Assembly: GCA_963773765.1 (NCBI GenBank)
Contig: CAVZCC010000006.1
Coordinates: forward strand, 496,001-560,000
Source of the DNA: CAVZCC01 sp963773765
GTDB lineage: Bacteria > Actinomycetota > Acidimicrobiia > Acidimicrobiales > Microtrichaceae
Direction of reading: 5' to 3'
Length of the DNA: 64,000 nt
In this document: piece by piece, positions 26,637 through 34,629 of the stretch
Numbering within the stretch: the first letter of the stretch is position 1
How the letters are laid out: each line of letters starts with the position of its first letter
The notes under the pieces: generated by a model
What the model was told of the DNA's origin: nothing
Seen by the model: the letters and a program-made list of their open reading frames with translations, nothing else
Database searches by the model: none
Translations under genes and position numbers: made by a program

Positions 26637-27287
26637 GTGGGCTACCGGGTCAAGGAGGTCTTCCCCACCCTGCAGGGTGAGGGGGCGCAGGCCGGTCGGG
26701 CCGCCGTGTTCTGCCGATTCACCGGCTGCAACCTCTGGTCGGGCCGGGAGGAGCACCGGGCCACCGCCGTCTGCCGCTTCTGTGACACCGACTTCGTCGG
26801 CACCGACGGACCCGGCGGGGGTGCCTTCGCCGGTGCCGCCGACCTGGCTGACGCCGTGGCCCGGACGTGGCACGGGGCCATGGGGGAGGGGGGACGGCCC
26901 TACGTCGTGTGCACGGGCGGCGAACCCCTCCTGCAGCTCGACGGCGCGCTCGTCGAGGCGCTGCACCGCCGCGGCATCGAGGTGGCGGTCGAGACCAACG
27001 GGACCCTCGCCGTACCCGACGGGATCGACTGGGTGTGCGTCAGTCCCAAGGCCGGCGCCGACCTGGTCGTGACGGCCGGTGACGAGCTCAAGCTGGTGTT
27101 CCCACAGGCGGGGGCCGAACCGTCCCGGTACGAGCACCTCTCGTTCGACCGGTGGTTCCTGCAGCCCATGGAGTCGCCGGACCCGGCGGTCACCGGGGCC
27201 AACGCCGCGGCCGCCGTCGAGTACTGCCTGGCGCATCCGCAGTGGCGGCTCAGCGTCCAGACCCACAAGTATCTGGGCATCCCATGA
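26637..27287 (+). CDS. queE: 7-carboxy-7-deazaguanine synthase QueE (radical SAM)
   Basis: A 216-residue enzyme; GTG 26637 gives the typical start VGYRVKEVFPTLQGEG, with AAGGGG upstream. The radical-SAM cysteines are in FTGCNLWSG and VCRFCDTDF, spaced CX14CX2C, the QueE-specific variant with an extended first loop. Also present are TGGEPLLQLD, ETNGT, CVSPKAGAD and KLVFPQ. It rearranges 6-carboxytetrahydropterin to 7-carboxy-7-deazaguanine. It starts 16 bases after queC and overlaps queD by ATGA. Confidence 0.96.
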   Translation: MGYRVKEVFPTLQGEGAQAGRAAVFCRFTGCNLWSGREEHRATAVCRFCDTDFVGTDGPGGGAFAGAADLADAVARTWHGAMGEGGRPYVVCTGGEPLLQLDGALVEALHRRGIEVAVETNGTLAVPDGIDWVCVSPKAGADLVVTAGDELKLVFPQAGAEPSRYEHLSFDRWFLQPMESPDPAVTGANAAAAVEYCLAHPQWRLSVQTHKYLGIP

Positions 27288-27673
27288 GCGAGCACCCGGG
27301 TCCGGACGGGCCGACCACCGAGATCTTCAAGGAGTTCCGCCTCGAGGCGGCGCACCTGCTGCCCAACGTGCCGGAGGGACACAAGTGCCGGCGCCTGCAC
27401 GGCCACTCGTTCCTGGTCGGGGTGTACGTGACCGGTCCGGTCGGTGGGCGGTCCGGCTGGGTCATGGACTTCGCGGACCTGTCTGCTGCCTGGTCGCCGG
27501 TGCACGACCAACTGGACCACCGCTACCTCAACGAGGTGCCCGGCCTGGAGAACCCCACCAGCGAGGTGCTGGCCCGCTGGGTGTGGGACCGGTTGGTGGT
27601 GGACCTGCCCGGCCTCAGCCGGGTGGTCGTGCGTGAGACCTGCACGTCGGGATGCGAGTACCGCGGCGCCTGA
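27284..27673 (+). CDS. queD: 6-carboxytetrahydropterin synthase QueD
   Basis: A 129-residue protein starting MSEHPGPDGP (ATG 27284, overlapping the queE stop). Zinc histidines lie in EAAHLL and LHGHSF, the catalytic cysteine in HKCRRLHGH, and the Asp-His pair in LDHRYLNE, with ENPTSEVLARWVW and RETCTSG near the end. It makes 6-carboxytetrahydropterin from dihydroneopterin triphosphate. The GTP cyclohydrolase needed upstream is not in this window. Its stop codon is in the loop of a terminator. Confidence 0.95.
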   Translation: MSEHPGPDGPTTEIFKEFRLEAAHLLPNVPEGHKCRRLHGHSFLVGVYVTGPVGGRSGWVMDFADLSAAWSPVHDQLDHRYLNEVPGLENPTSEVLARWVWDRLVVDLPGLSRVVVRETCTSGCEYRGA

Positions 27674-27685
27674 GCGCCGCGGTAC
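27658..27685 (+). terminator. Terminator overlapping the queD stop codon
   Basis: A perfect 12-bp stem (27658-27669 with 27674-27685) whose four-base loop CTGA contains the queD TGA. The 48-base gap to the convergent lipoprotein gene holds nothing else. Confidence 0.75.
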
Positions 27686-27721
27686 CCGCCCCGACCATCC
27701 ACCGAAGGGGTCCCGTCCCGG

Positions 27722-28603
27722 TCAGCCCGGACCGGCCGCGAAGTTGTACGTGTGCTGGCCGCCCGCTCCGTTGAAGGCCTGGGAGAAGTTCCTGGCCCCG
27801 CCCAGGGTGTAGAGCCCACCCCCCACGATCTTGGGCGGGATGAGGTTGTCGCCCAGCAGCGGCAACGCCGGGATGGACACGCCGGCCAGTGCGGCGTCGA
27901 TCAGGGAGGCCAGGGTGCCGGTGGCCCCGATGCCCACGTAGAAGGCGCCGCCGAGCAGGTCGTCGCCCAGCCCCAGCAGCGGGATGTTGGACAACAGGAT
28001 GGTGATGGCGCCGCCCAGGTTGGCGAACAGCAGGTCCAGGACCAGGTCGACCAGGGCGTCGGTGTCGCCGTTGGGCAGGGTGGCGTTGGCCACGGTGGCG
28101 TTCAGCGCGTCCTGGAACAGCGCGGCCACGCTGTTGGCCGCGGCCTGGATGCCCACCTCGTCCTGCTCCATGGCCCACGTGTAGGTGCCGAAGATCTCCA
28201 TCTGGTTGTTGGAGTTGAGTGCGTCGAGCACGTCGAGCGGCGTGATGCTGGTGAACGACACCGCGGCCTGTTCGTTGCCCACCAGCGCGTGGGACTCGCC
28301 CGCGCCGAGGTCGTTGTAGGCGTTGCTGCGGTTGCCCACCACCCACGCCTGGGCGGATCCGGGGGCGCCGATCCTGGCCCGCCACGCGATCTGCAGCAGG
28401 TAGGGCTCGTCGTTGCGATTGACGCAGATCAGGACGCAGACCTCGTCCTGGCTGTTGTCCACCCTGACGTTGGTCCCCTTGAAGGACCAGTTCACCGGCG
28501 TGGGTGGCACCCCCGGTGCCGGAGCGGCGCACGCCGCTCCCAGCATCGCGAACGCAGCCACCAGACCGACCAGCGCGAGACGCGTGGACCGAGTCGTCCT
28601 CAT
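27722..28603 (-). CDS. Lipoprotein A of a tandem paralogous pair, unknown function
   Basis: A 293-residue protein from ATG 28603 with GGAGGGGG upstream. It has a lipobox-type signal (AMLGAACAAP), a paired-cysteine segment (EVCVLICVNRNDEPYLLQ), a central helical region (LDLLFANLGGAITILLSNIP) and a C-terminal block (ARNFSQAFNGAGGQHTYNFA). It is clearly homologous along its length to lipoprotein B immediately upstream. No recognised family; probably surface-exposed. Its promoter region carries a palindrome shared with gene B (28691-28712). Confidence 0.82.
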   Translation of the reverse strand: MRTTRSTRLALVGLVAAFAMLGAACAAPAPGVPPTPVNWSFKGTNVRVDNSQDEVCVLICVNRNDEPYLLQIAWRARIGAPGSAQAWVVGNRSNAYNDLGAGESHALVGNEQAAVSFTSITPLDVLDALNSNNQMEIFGTYTWAMEQDEVGIQAAANSVAALFQDALNATVANATLPNGDTDALVDLVLDLLFANLGGAITILLSNIPLLGLGDDLLGGAFYVGIGATGTLASLIDAALAGVSIPALPLLGDNLIPPKIVGGGLYTLGGARNFSQAFNGAGGQHTYNFAAGPG

Positions 28604-28690
28604 GATCGTTTCCCCCTCCGGGGCCGGGGCCCCAGTCGCCCCCCACCGAAGCCGGCGGGTTCGCACCCACCACCCGCCGACGGCCGGCCG

Positions 28691-28712
28691 ACGGGTGACG
28701 TCCGTCACCGTA
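28691..28712. promoter_or_regulatory. Palindromic element upstream of lipoprotein A
   Basis: Contains GGTGAC (28694-28699) and GTCACC (28704-28709) separated by four bases, within the larger consensus ACGGGTGAC-N4-GTCACCGTA that recurs at 29772-29793 before paralogue B. It lies about 90 bases upstream of the ATG. Placement and conservation in both promoters suggest an operator or a promoter element (TACGGT on the coding strand resembles a -10). Confidence 0.65.
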
Positions 28713-28746
28713 GCGGGGGGACGCCGGCCGATGCGCCGGAACGCGG

Positions 28747-28791
28747 ACCGGGGACGGTCCCGGCGCACGAGGCGCCCGGACCGTCCCCGGT
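28747..28791 (-). terminator. Terminator after lipoprotein B
   Basis: A 14-bp perfect outer stem (28747-28760 with 28778-28791) with a 17-base interior that can form a smaller GGCGC/GCGCC hairpin. It lies 26 bases past the stop of gene B on the minus strand. Confidence 0.7.
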
Positions 28792-28816
28792 CAGGAACTG
28801 CGTTCGGTTCGGCCGA

Positions 28817-29695
28817 TCAGGCCGGACCGGACTGGAAGCTGTAGGTGTGCACGCCGTCGGCACCGGAGAACGTCTGGGAGAAGTTCTTGGTGCCGCCCAT
28901 GGTGTAGATGCCGCCACCCTGGATGTCCGGCGGGATGTCCACCACCGGGATGGCGATGGGCGGGATGGTGAACGACGCCGCGGCGGCGTCGATCAGCGAG
29001 GCCAGGGTGCCGGTGGCGCCGAGTGCCCACGTACACCGCACCGCCCAGCACGTCGTCGCACAGCCCGAGGCAGGGGATGTTGGACAGGATGAGGTTGAAC
29101 GGCGTGCCGATGTTGTCGAACAGGGCGTCGAAGACGAGCCCCAGCAGGGCGTTGGTGTCACCGTTGGGCAGCACGTTCGCCGCCAGGGTGCTGTTCAGCG
29201 CCGTCACGAAGATGTCGGCCACGGCCTGGGCGCCACCGGTCAGGGAGTTGATGGTGTCCTCCTCGGCGGCCCAGGTGTAGGTGCCGACGACGTCCATCTT
29301 GTTGTTGGAGTTGAGGGCGTCCAGCACGTCCAGGGGCTGCACGCCGGTGAAGTCGACCTTGGCCTGCTGGCCGCCGGACAGGACGGCCGAGTCGCCCGGC
29401 ACCCAGGTTGTTGACGGTGCTGCCGGTGGTGACCCAGGCCTGGGCCGAGCCGGGCTGGCCGATCTTGACCCGGAAGGCGACCTGGATGAGGTAGGCCTCG
29501 TCCTCGGTGTTGACGCAGAAGAGGACGCACACCTCGTCCTGGACGTTGTTCACCGTGACGCCGGTGCCCTTGAACGGACCAGTTGACCGGCGGCGGCGGG
29601 GCACCGGGAGCAGGGGCCGCACACGCTGCGGCCGTGAGCCCCAGCGCTGCGATCACCCCGACGAGCGCCATCCGCGCAGATCGAGTCCTCATCAT
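28817..29695 (-). CDS. Lipoprotein B, paralogue of A, with three inferred single-base insertions
   Basis: Start ATG 29695 with GGAGGGGG upstream; lipobox TAAACAAP. As in A: EVCVLFCVNTEDEAYLIQ, LDVLDALNSNN, a central NIGTPFNLILSNIPCLGLC and a C-terminal block (TKNFSQTFSGADGVHTYSF). The frame breaks at about 29575, 29395 and 29023; at each point the intact paralogue shows the local sequence with one base fewer. Removing three bases gives 291 residues, almost exactly the length of A, so I treat the breaks as artefacts. Two extra cysteines in the central region differ from A. Confidence 0.75.
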
Positions 29696-29771
29696 GTGTG
29701 TACCCCCTCCAGGGCTGGTGCCCTTTGGTCCCCGCATCGCAACGGGGAGCTGGATCGCTGCACCCGCGCCT

Positions 29772-29793
29772 ACGGGTGACTCGGGTCACCGTA
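29772..29793. promoter_or_regulatory. Palindromic element upstream of lipoprotein B
   Basis: GGTGAC (29775-29780) and GTCACC (29785-29790) with a four-base spacer; flanks ACG and GTA match the element before lipoprotein A. About 77 bases upstream of the ATG. Confidence 0.65.
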
Positions 29794-29853
29794 CACCAGC
29801 ACCGGCTCTGAGTCACCAACTTCCTGAAGCTGGTTCACTCCCGGTCAGCCAGT

Positions 29854-29886
29854 GTTCACCGGGGGTCCAGGTTCACCGGGGGTCCA
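29854..29886. repeat. Tandem 17-base direct repeat beside the epoxide-hydrolase stop
   Basis: GTTCACCGGGGGTCCA occurs at 29854-29869 and again at 29871-29886, ending three bases before the stop codon of the epoxide hydrolase. It sits in the non-coding gap between that gene and the promoter of lipoprotein B. Possibly slippage. Confidence 0.7.
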
Positions 29887-29888
29887 CG

Positions 29889-31038
29889 TCAGCGCATCGT
29901 GCGGAACGCGTCCCGGACCTCGCCCACGAACAACTCGGGCTGCTCGAACGCGGCGAAGTGTCCGCCCCGATCCAGCTCGTTGAAGTGGCGCAGGTCGGTG
30001 AAGCGCTTCTCCGCCCACCGGCGCGAGGTGCGGAAGATCTCGTGGGGGAAGATCGAACAGCCGACCGGCACGGCGATCTCCCGCAGGTCGATGTCCTTGA
30101 ACGACTCCCAGTACAGGCGGGCCGACGACGCCGCCGAGTTGGTCAGCCAGTACACCATCACGTTGTCCAGCAGCTCGTCGTGGGTGCAGCGCGTTGAACG
30201 GGTCCCCGTCGCAGTCGGTCCAGGCCCAGAACTTCTCCACGATCCAGGCCATCTGTCCGACGGGTGAGTCGGCCAAGCCGTAGCCCAGCGTCTGGGGCCG
30301 GGTGGACTGCTGGGTGGAGTAGCCGTTGTCCCAGGTCTGGTAGTGGTCGAACCCTGCCAGTGCGGACACCTCCGCCTCGGTCAGGTCGTCCACCGGGTCG
30401 GGGATCACGATCGGCATGTTCAGGTGGATGCCGGCCAGGTGGGTGGGGTGGTTCATGCCCAGTGCCGCGGTGACCATGGAGCCCCAGTCGCCGCCCTGGG
30501 CCCCGAAGCGCTCGTAGCCCAGGCGCAGCATGAGCTGGTCCCAGGCCGCGGCGATGCGGGGGATGCCCCAGCCGGTGCGGTCGGGCTTGTCGCTCCAGCC
30601 GTAGCCGGGCAGCGACGGGCAGACGACGTGGAAGGCGTCGGCGGCGTCACCGCCGTGGGCCTCGGGGTCGGTGAGCGGGCCGATCACCTTCAGGAACTCC
30701 ACCACCGACCCGGGCCAGCCGTGCGTGATGACCAGCGGCAGGGCGTCCGGGCTCGGGGGACCGGACGTGCAGGAAGTGGATGCCCAGGCCGTCGATGACC
30801 GTGCGGAACTGGGGGTAGTCGTTGAGCGCGCGCCTCGGTCGCGCGCCAGTCGTAGGACTCGGCCCAGTGCCGGGCCAGCTCCTGGGCTGACGTGCAGGGG
30901 CATGCCCTGCTTCCACGGCTCGTCGGTGCCGGCCACCGTCTCCGCCTCCGGCCAGCGGGTGTGGCGCAGCCGGTTGCGGAGGTCCTCGAGCTGGTCCTCG
31001 GGGGTGTCGATGCGGAAGGGAAGGATCTCGTCGCTCAC
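29889..31038 (-). CDS. Epoxide hydrolase (EPHX1-like), with four inferred single-base insertions
   Basis: Begins MSDEILPFRIDTPEDQLEDL, the N-terminal lid typical of microsomal-type epoxide hydrolases. Readable motifs: VITHGWPGSVVEFL (oxyanion HGWP), FGAQGGDWG (nucleophile Asp), GYSTQQSTRPQTLGYGL (lid Tyr region), VGCSIFPHE and GHFAAFEQPELF (catalytic His). The frame is broken near 30886, 30829, 30747 and 30186; deleting one base at each gives 381 residues, the usual family length. The active enzyme would add water to epoxides. Confidence 0.8.
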
Positions 31039-31126
31039 GGCCCAGAACGTAGGGGACGGGGTCGCCGGGTGTCAGTCCCGGTGCGGGCGGGCGTCGGTGT
31101 CACCGCCGTCTGGCATGGTGGCGGTC

Positions 31127-32074
31127 ATGGGCACCGACGCACCCAGGGTGACGGACCAGTTGGAGGACCTCCTCTCCCACGGTCCGCGCCCGGTGTCCGG
31201 CCAGGACCTGGCGGACCTGCGGGGCCACCTGGAGGGTGCGGCGGCGCGGGCCGTGGCCCTGGTGGACGGCCATGACGCCCGGGACCTCCTCCCGTTGCGG
31301 GTGCCCAAGGGCAGGGTCGCGGCGCTGCTGGCGTGCGAGCGCCATGCCGTGGCCCGTCACGCCCAGCCGTTCGACGCCTCCATGGCCCCCGCCGCGCTCC
31401 GCGGGATGGCCCTGGACCGCTACGTGCTCCACGAGCTCGTCGCCGGCCCGGTGGCGGACCCGTTGGAGGACCTGCTCTCCATGCTGGACGCCCAGGCCGA
31501 GTTCGCCACCCGGGACGACGTCATCGCGTGGCCGGACGCCGCGGCCGCGCTGGCGCCGCTGGCCACCGCGGCCCGGGCCTGGACCGGCCTCGACCCGTCG
31601 TGGTGGCCCCGCACCCAGACGTCGGCCGCCGTCCACCTGGCCGGTGGCCACGTCGTCACATCGGGTCGGGTGGACGTGGAGCTGGGAGGGCCGCTCACGG
31701 ACCGGCCCGGCGTGGTGGTGGAGGTCAAGTCCGGCGCCCCGCGACTGGACCACCTGGCCGAGGTGACGTTGTACGCCCTGTTGGTGGCCCTGCGGGACGG
31801 GGACGCCCCGGAGCTGGTGGCCCGGTGGTACCCCGGAGGGCCGCTGGCCCACCAGCCCGTCACGCCCGACGTGCTGTGGTCAGCGGCCCGGCGCCTGGGG
31901 GACGCCATCGGGATCTGGGCCGAGCTGCAGGCCGGCCGTCCACCGGTGGAGTCGTCCGGTCCGTGGTGCGCGTGGTGCCCGGTGGCGGACGTGTGCCCCA
32001 GCGCGGTGGCACCGTCGGACCCGCTGGCGGAGCTGGACGCGGAGTGGGACCCGGAGGGCACCGATGTCGACTGA
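31127..32074 (+). CDS. PD-(D/E)XK nuclease-like protein with a four-cysteine (Fe-S type) cluster motif, catalytic motif intact
   Basis: A 315-residue protein; ATG 31127 preferred (GGTGG upstream) over in-frame ATG 31115. The N-terminal region has RVAALLACERHAVA, and the C-terminal end CAWCPVADVC, giving the C...CxxCxxxxxC arrangement that binds a 4Fe-4S cluster in AddB/Cas4-type nucleases. Between them: GMALDRYVLHEL (motif I-like), a VDVELGG acidic motif, VVVEVKSGAPR (the E-x-K of the catalytic core) and HLAEVTLYALL (motif IV Q/Y-type helix). Probable DNA nuclease of the RecB family. It overlaps the next gene by 11 bases. Confidence 0.75.
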   Translation: MGTDAPRVTDQLEDLLSHGPRPVSGQDLADLRGHLEGAAARAVALVDGHDARDLLPLRVPKGRVAALLACERHAVARHAQPFDASMAPAALRGMALDRYVLHELVAGPVADPLEDLLSMLDAQAEFATRDDVIAWPDAAAALAPLATAARAWTGLDPSWWPRTQTSAAVHLAGGHVVTSGRVDVELGGPLTDRPGVVVEVKSGAPRLDHLAEVTLYALLVALRDGDAPELVARWYPGGPLAHQPVTPDVLWSAARRLGDAIGIWAELQAGRPPVESSGPWCAWCPVADVCPSAVAPSDPLAELDAEWDPEGTDVD

Positions 32075-32966
32075 ACCCGCGGCCGGGCCCGCTCCCGGGA
32101 CGCCGCATGACGGCGGACCCCCCTCGGACCCGTCGGCCGAGCGGCGGTCCTGGCTGGAGGACGCCGAGCGGCGCCTGATCGACGGCCTGGACGCGGCGCT
32201 GGGTGACGCCCTGCGCCGGGAGCCCGGTGCGCCCAAGGATGCACGGCGGGTGGTGGTGTCCGCCTACGACCTGGGGAACGAGTGCCCGGCCCGCTGGGCC
32301 CACCCGCCGCAGGACGACTACGCGGAGTCGGCGGCCAACGCGGCCCGTCGCCTGGGCCGCATGGCCCTCCGGCGGTGGCAGCCGGGGACGGACCTGCCCG
32401 CCGTCGTCGCCCAGGTGCTGTCGGACACCGAGGACTGGCCGTCCGGGCTGCGGTCCTGGTTCGAGGAGCTGGACCGTGCCGGGCGGGCGACGGTGTCCGC
32501 CGCTGCGTCCACCTGGGCCGTCGGTGCGCTGGGGGCGGTGGACGGCCGCACCGGCCTGCAGTGGGTCCGCCAGAACGAGACGGTGGACGTGGCCGGCCGC
32601 GCCGTGCGGCTGCGGGGTTCGTGGGACGCCTTCTCCGGCACGCGCAGCCGACCCACCACGTTGCTGGTCCTGTCCGGAGGGCTCCCCGGCGCGGACCGTG
32701 ACCGCCTGGCCGCCGGGTACGCCGCGCTGGTGGCCGGCCTGGGCCCGCGGGTGGTCCCGGAACGGGTGCGCATCGGCTCCGCCGCGTCCGGGGACACCCG
32801 GGCCGTCACCATCTCACCGGGGGTGCTGGAGCGGGCGGTGGACCGCGTGGTGGAGCTCGTCGCCCATGCCGCGGCCCCCGACCTGGCCCCGGAGGTGCCG
32901 GGCCGGTGGTGCAGCTGGTGTCACCTGGCCGAGAGCTGCGACTCCGCCGCCACCAGGCCCGCCTGA
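32064..32966 (+). CDS. Paralogous Cys-cluster RecB-like protein lacking the catalytic E-x-K
   Basis: A 300-residue protein starting at ATG 32064 inside the previous gene. It has the same cluster layout: VVVSAYDLGNECPARW at the N-terminal part (the CPxRW typical of AddB/Cas4 first-cysteine motifs) and CSWCHLAESC at the end. In the fold's centre, LRGSWDAFSG keeps an Asp, but the following strand is TTLLVLSGGLPG, with no E-x-K, so it is predicted inactive. Overlap and homology suggest it forms a complex with the preceding protein (inference). Confidence 0.7.
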   Translation: MSTEPAAGPAPGTPHDGGPPSDPSAERRSWLEDAERRLIDGLDAALGDALRREPGAPKDARRVVVSAYDLGNECPARWAHPPQDDYAESAANAARRLGRMALRRWQPGTDLPAVVAQVLSDTEDWPSGLRSWFEELDRAGRATVSAAASTWAVGALGAVDGRTGLQWVRQNETVDVAGRAVRLRGSWDAFSGTRSRPTTLLVLSGGLPGADRDRLAAGYAALVAGLGPRVVPERVRIGSAASGDTRAVTISPGVLERAVDRVVELVAHAAAPDLAPEVPGRWCSWCHLAESCDSAATRPA

Positions 32967-32985
32967 CGGTCCCGCGCCGGGTCCC

Positions 32986-33309
32986 TCACGGGGCCAGGAC
33001 CCAGTTGGCGATCTGGCTCGGGGTGCCCCCCGGGTGTTCGAACAGCGCGGTCACGATCGCCCGGTCGTACTTGCGCAGCGCGGCGCGTACGGCCGGGCGG
33101 GTCGATGCCGGCAGCTTGTCCGGGGTGTCGATGACGGCGTCCCACACCTCGGCGATCGACACGTGACTTCCGGTGCGGCCCGCGGCGGTCTCGTCCAGCG
33201 TCCGACGGGCGGTGGCCGCGACCAGCAGGACGGCGTGGCCGCCCCGCCGGGAGGTCAGCGACATCCGGTCGGCGGTCGATGTCGGGGGGCGGGATGAGGT
33301 CCGGAGCAT
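32986..33309 (-). CDS. Hypothetical protein
   Basis: A 107-residue frame (MLRTSSRPPTSTADRMSLTS) with an internal ATG 33264 as the alternative start. The second half (TRPAVRAALRKYDRAIVTAL) looks like a small helical domain. No signal, membrane segment or known motif. It lies convergent with the Cys-cluster pair (stop 19 bases away) and divergent from nothing. Unknown function. Confidence 0.5.
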   Translation of the reverse strand: MLRTSSRPPTSTADRMSLTSRRGGHAVLLVAATARRTLDETAAGRTGSHVSIAEVWDAVIDTPDKLPASTRPAVRAALRKYDRAIVTALFEHPGGTPSQIANWVLAP

Positions 33310-33375
33310 GCACCGATGGTGGCCCCGGGCCGTCCGGGGTCACTCAACCGCGGCTCAAGATCCCCTCAAGCCGGT

Positions 33376-34542
33376 TCAGGGAGCGGGTTCCACCGCCGCC
33401 GCGGCCGTGCAGGTGGCCGGGGTGGTGTTCACCGGGTTGCACCGGGCCTGGACCCGGGTGGGGAAGGCGACCGTGTAGCCCGTGCCGAACTGCGGCTCCC
33501 CGTTGGGGAAGTCCGAGTGCACCACCTGGCCGCCGGAGGCCAGCGCGGCGTCGCGGTCGGCGCCGGGGCTGACCACGTCGGCGTCGGCCCGGGTGCGGAC
33601 CAGGAACCCCTGCTGCACGAGCGCAGCGATCGCCGAGCCGTCGCCCGGTGCGTTCACCTTGAGCACGGCGGCGTCGGGCTCACCGAACCCGGAGCTGGTG
33701 AACATGGCCCGGCCGGCCAGCGACGGGTGGCCGGCCAGGTAGTCGGTACGGACCGTGCCGGCATTGTCGATGAAGAACAGGAACCTGCCGCGGCTGTCCG
33801 CGACGGAGGGCCAGCCGGTGGTGGTGACCGCGGTGGCCAGGTCGGGGGCGGACCCCCGCACCTCGTCCGGGGTGATGAGCCGGTCGCCGACCACGGAGGT
33901 GATCTCCGCGTCCACCGCGTCCAGCTGGGTGGCGTCGAAGGCCTGGATGGGGGTCACGTCGAACGGTGCCGGCAGCGGATCCTGCTTCAGCTCCAGGTTG
34001 ATGATGATGGGCAGGTGGCCGGGGTGGGCGTCGGACCATGCCTTGAGCTCGCCCAGGCAGCCCACCAGGGTGGGACAGGTGGACAGGTAGTCGATCTCCT
34101 GGATGTGCAGGACCTTCATGCCGGGCTGGTCCACCCCGGGCGGGTAGGCCTGGCCCAGGAGTTGGGCGGCCAGCGGGGCGCCGAACCGGTTGCCGGTGGG
34201 GTCGGCGAAGATGTCCAGCTCGAAGGTGCGGATGCCGGACTGCAGTTGCTGGGTCAGCGGCCGGTGGCCGTAGTTGAGCTGGGCCGGGTCCAGGCCGCTG
34301 CCGGCCAGCGCCGGTGCGAGGGCGGCACCCAGGCCGAGGGCGGCCAGGAGTCCCAGGGTGGGGGCCTGCTTGTAGGAGTTGTGCGACCCCAGGTACTGCA
34401 GCTGGTTCAGGCCGATCGTGTCGTCACCGGACGGGACGGCCGGTTCCACCGGCCCGGGTCCACCGCCGGGGGCGGTGGAACAGGCCCCCAGGAGCACCGC
34501 GCACACCGCCAACACCACACCGAGCTTCGCGCCTCGACCCAT
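33376..34542 (-). CDS. Lipoprotein with calcium-dependent PI-PLC-like phosphodiesterase domain
   Basis: A 388-residue protein: signal with lipobox LLGACSTAP, then YLGSHNSYKQAPTLG (first catalytic histidine region of PLC-like barrels), GIRTFELDIFADP (acidic metal-binding strand), KVLHIQEIDYLSTC (second histidine) and LPIIINLELK. These match the calcium-dependent phosphatidylinositol phospholipase C-like family. It would act outside the cell on phosphoinositol or glycerophospho-diesters. Start ATG 34542. It is flanked by unrelated genes. Confidence 0.82.
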   Translation of the reverse strand: MGRGAKLGVVLAVCAVLLGACSTAPGGGPGPVEPAVPSGDDTIGLNQLQYLGSHNSYKQAPTLGLLAALGLGAALAPALAGSGLDPAQLNYGHRPLTQQLQSGIRTFELDIFADPTGNRFGAPLAAQLLGQAYPPGVDQPGMKVLHIQEIDYLSTCPTLVGCLGELKAWSDAHPGHLPIIINLELKQDPLPAPFDVTPIQAFDATQLDAVDAEITSVVGDRLITPDEVRGSAPDLATAVTTTGWPSVADSRGRFLFFIDNAGTVRTDYLAGHPSLAGRAMFTSSGFGEPDAAVLKVNAPGDGSAIAALVQQGFLVRTRADADVVSPGADRDAALASGGQVVHSDFPNGEPQFGTGYTVAFPTRVQARCNPVNTTPATCTAAAAVEPAP

Positions 34543-34629
34543 GTCGCCCCCTCGTCGTCGCCGGGGGAGATGATCCCAGCCCCGGCACCTGCAGGCAACC
34601 GGAACGACACCTGGAGTTCACCATGTCGG

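Noticed and set aside
31127..32966. A Cas4-containing CRISPR adaptation module for the Cys-cluster pair.
   Set aside because: No cas1, cas2 or array is present and the neighbours are an epoxide hydrolase and a PI-PLC-like gene.
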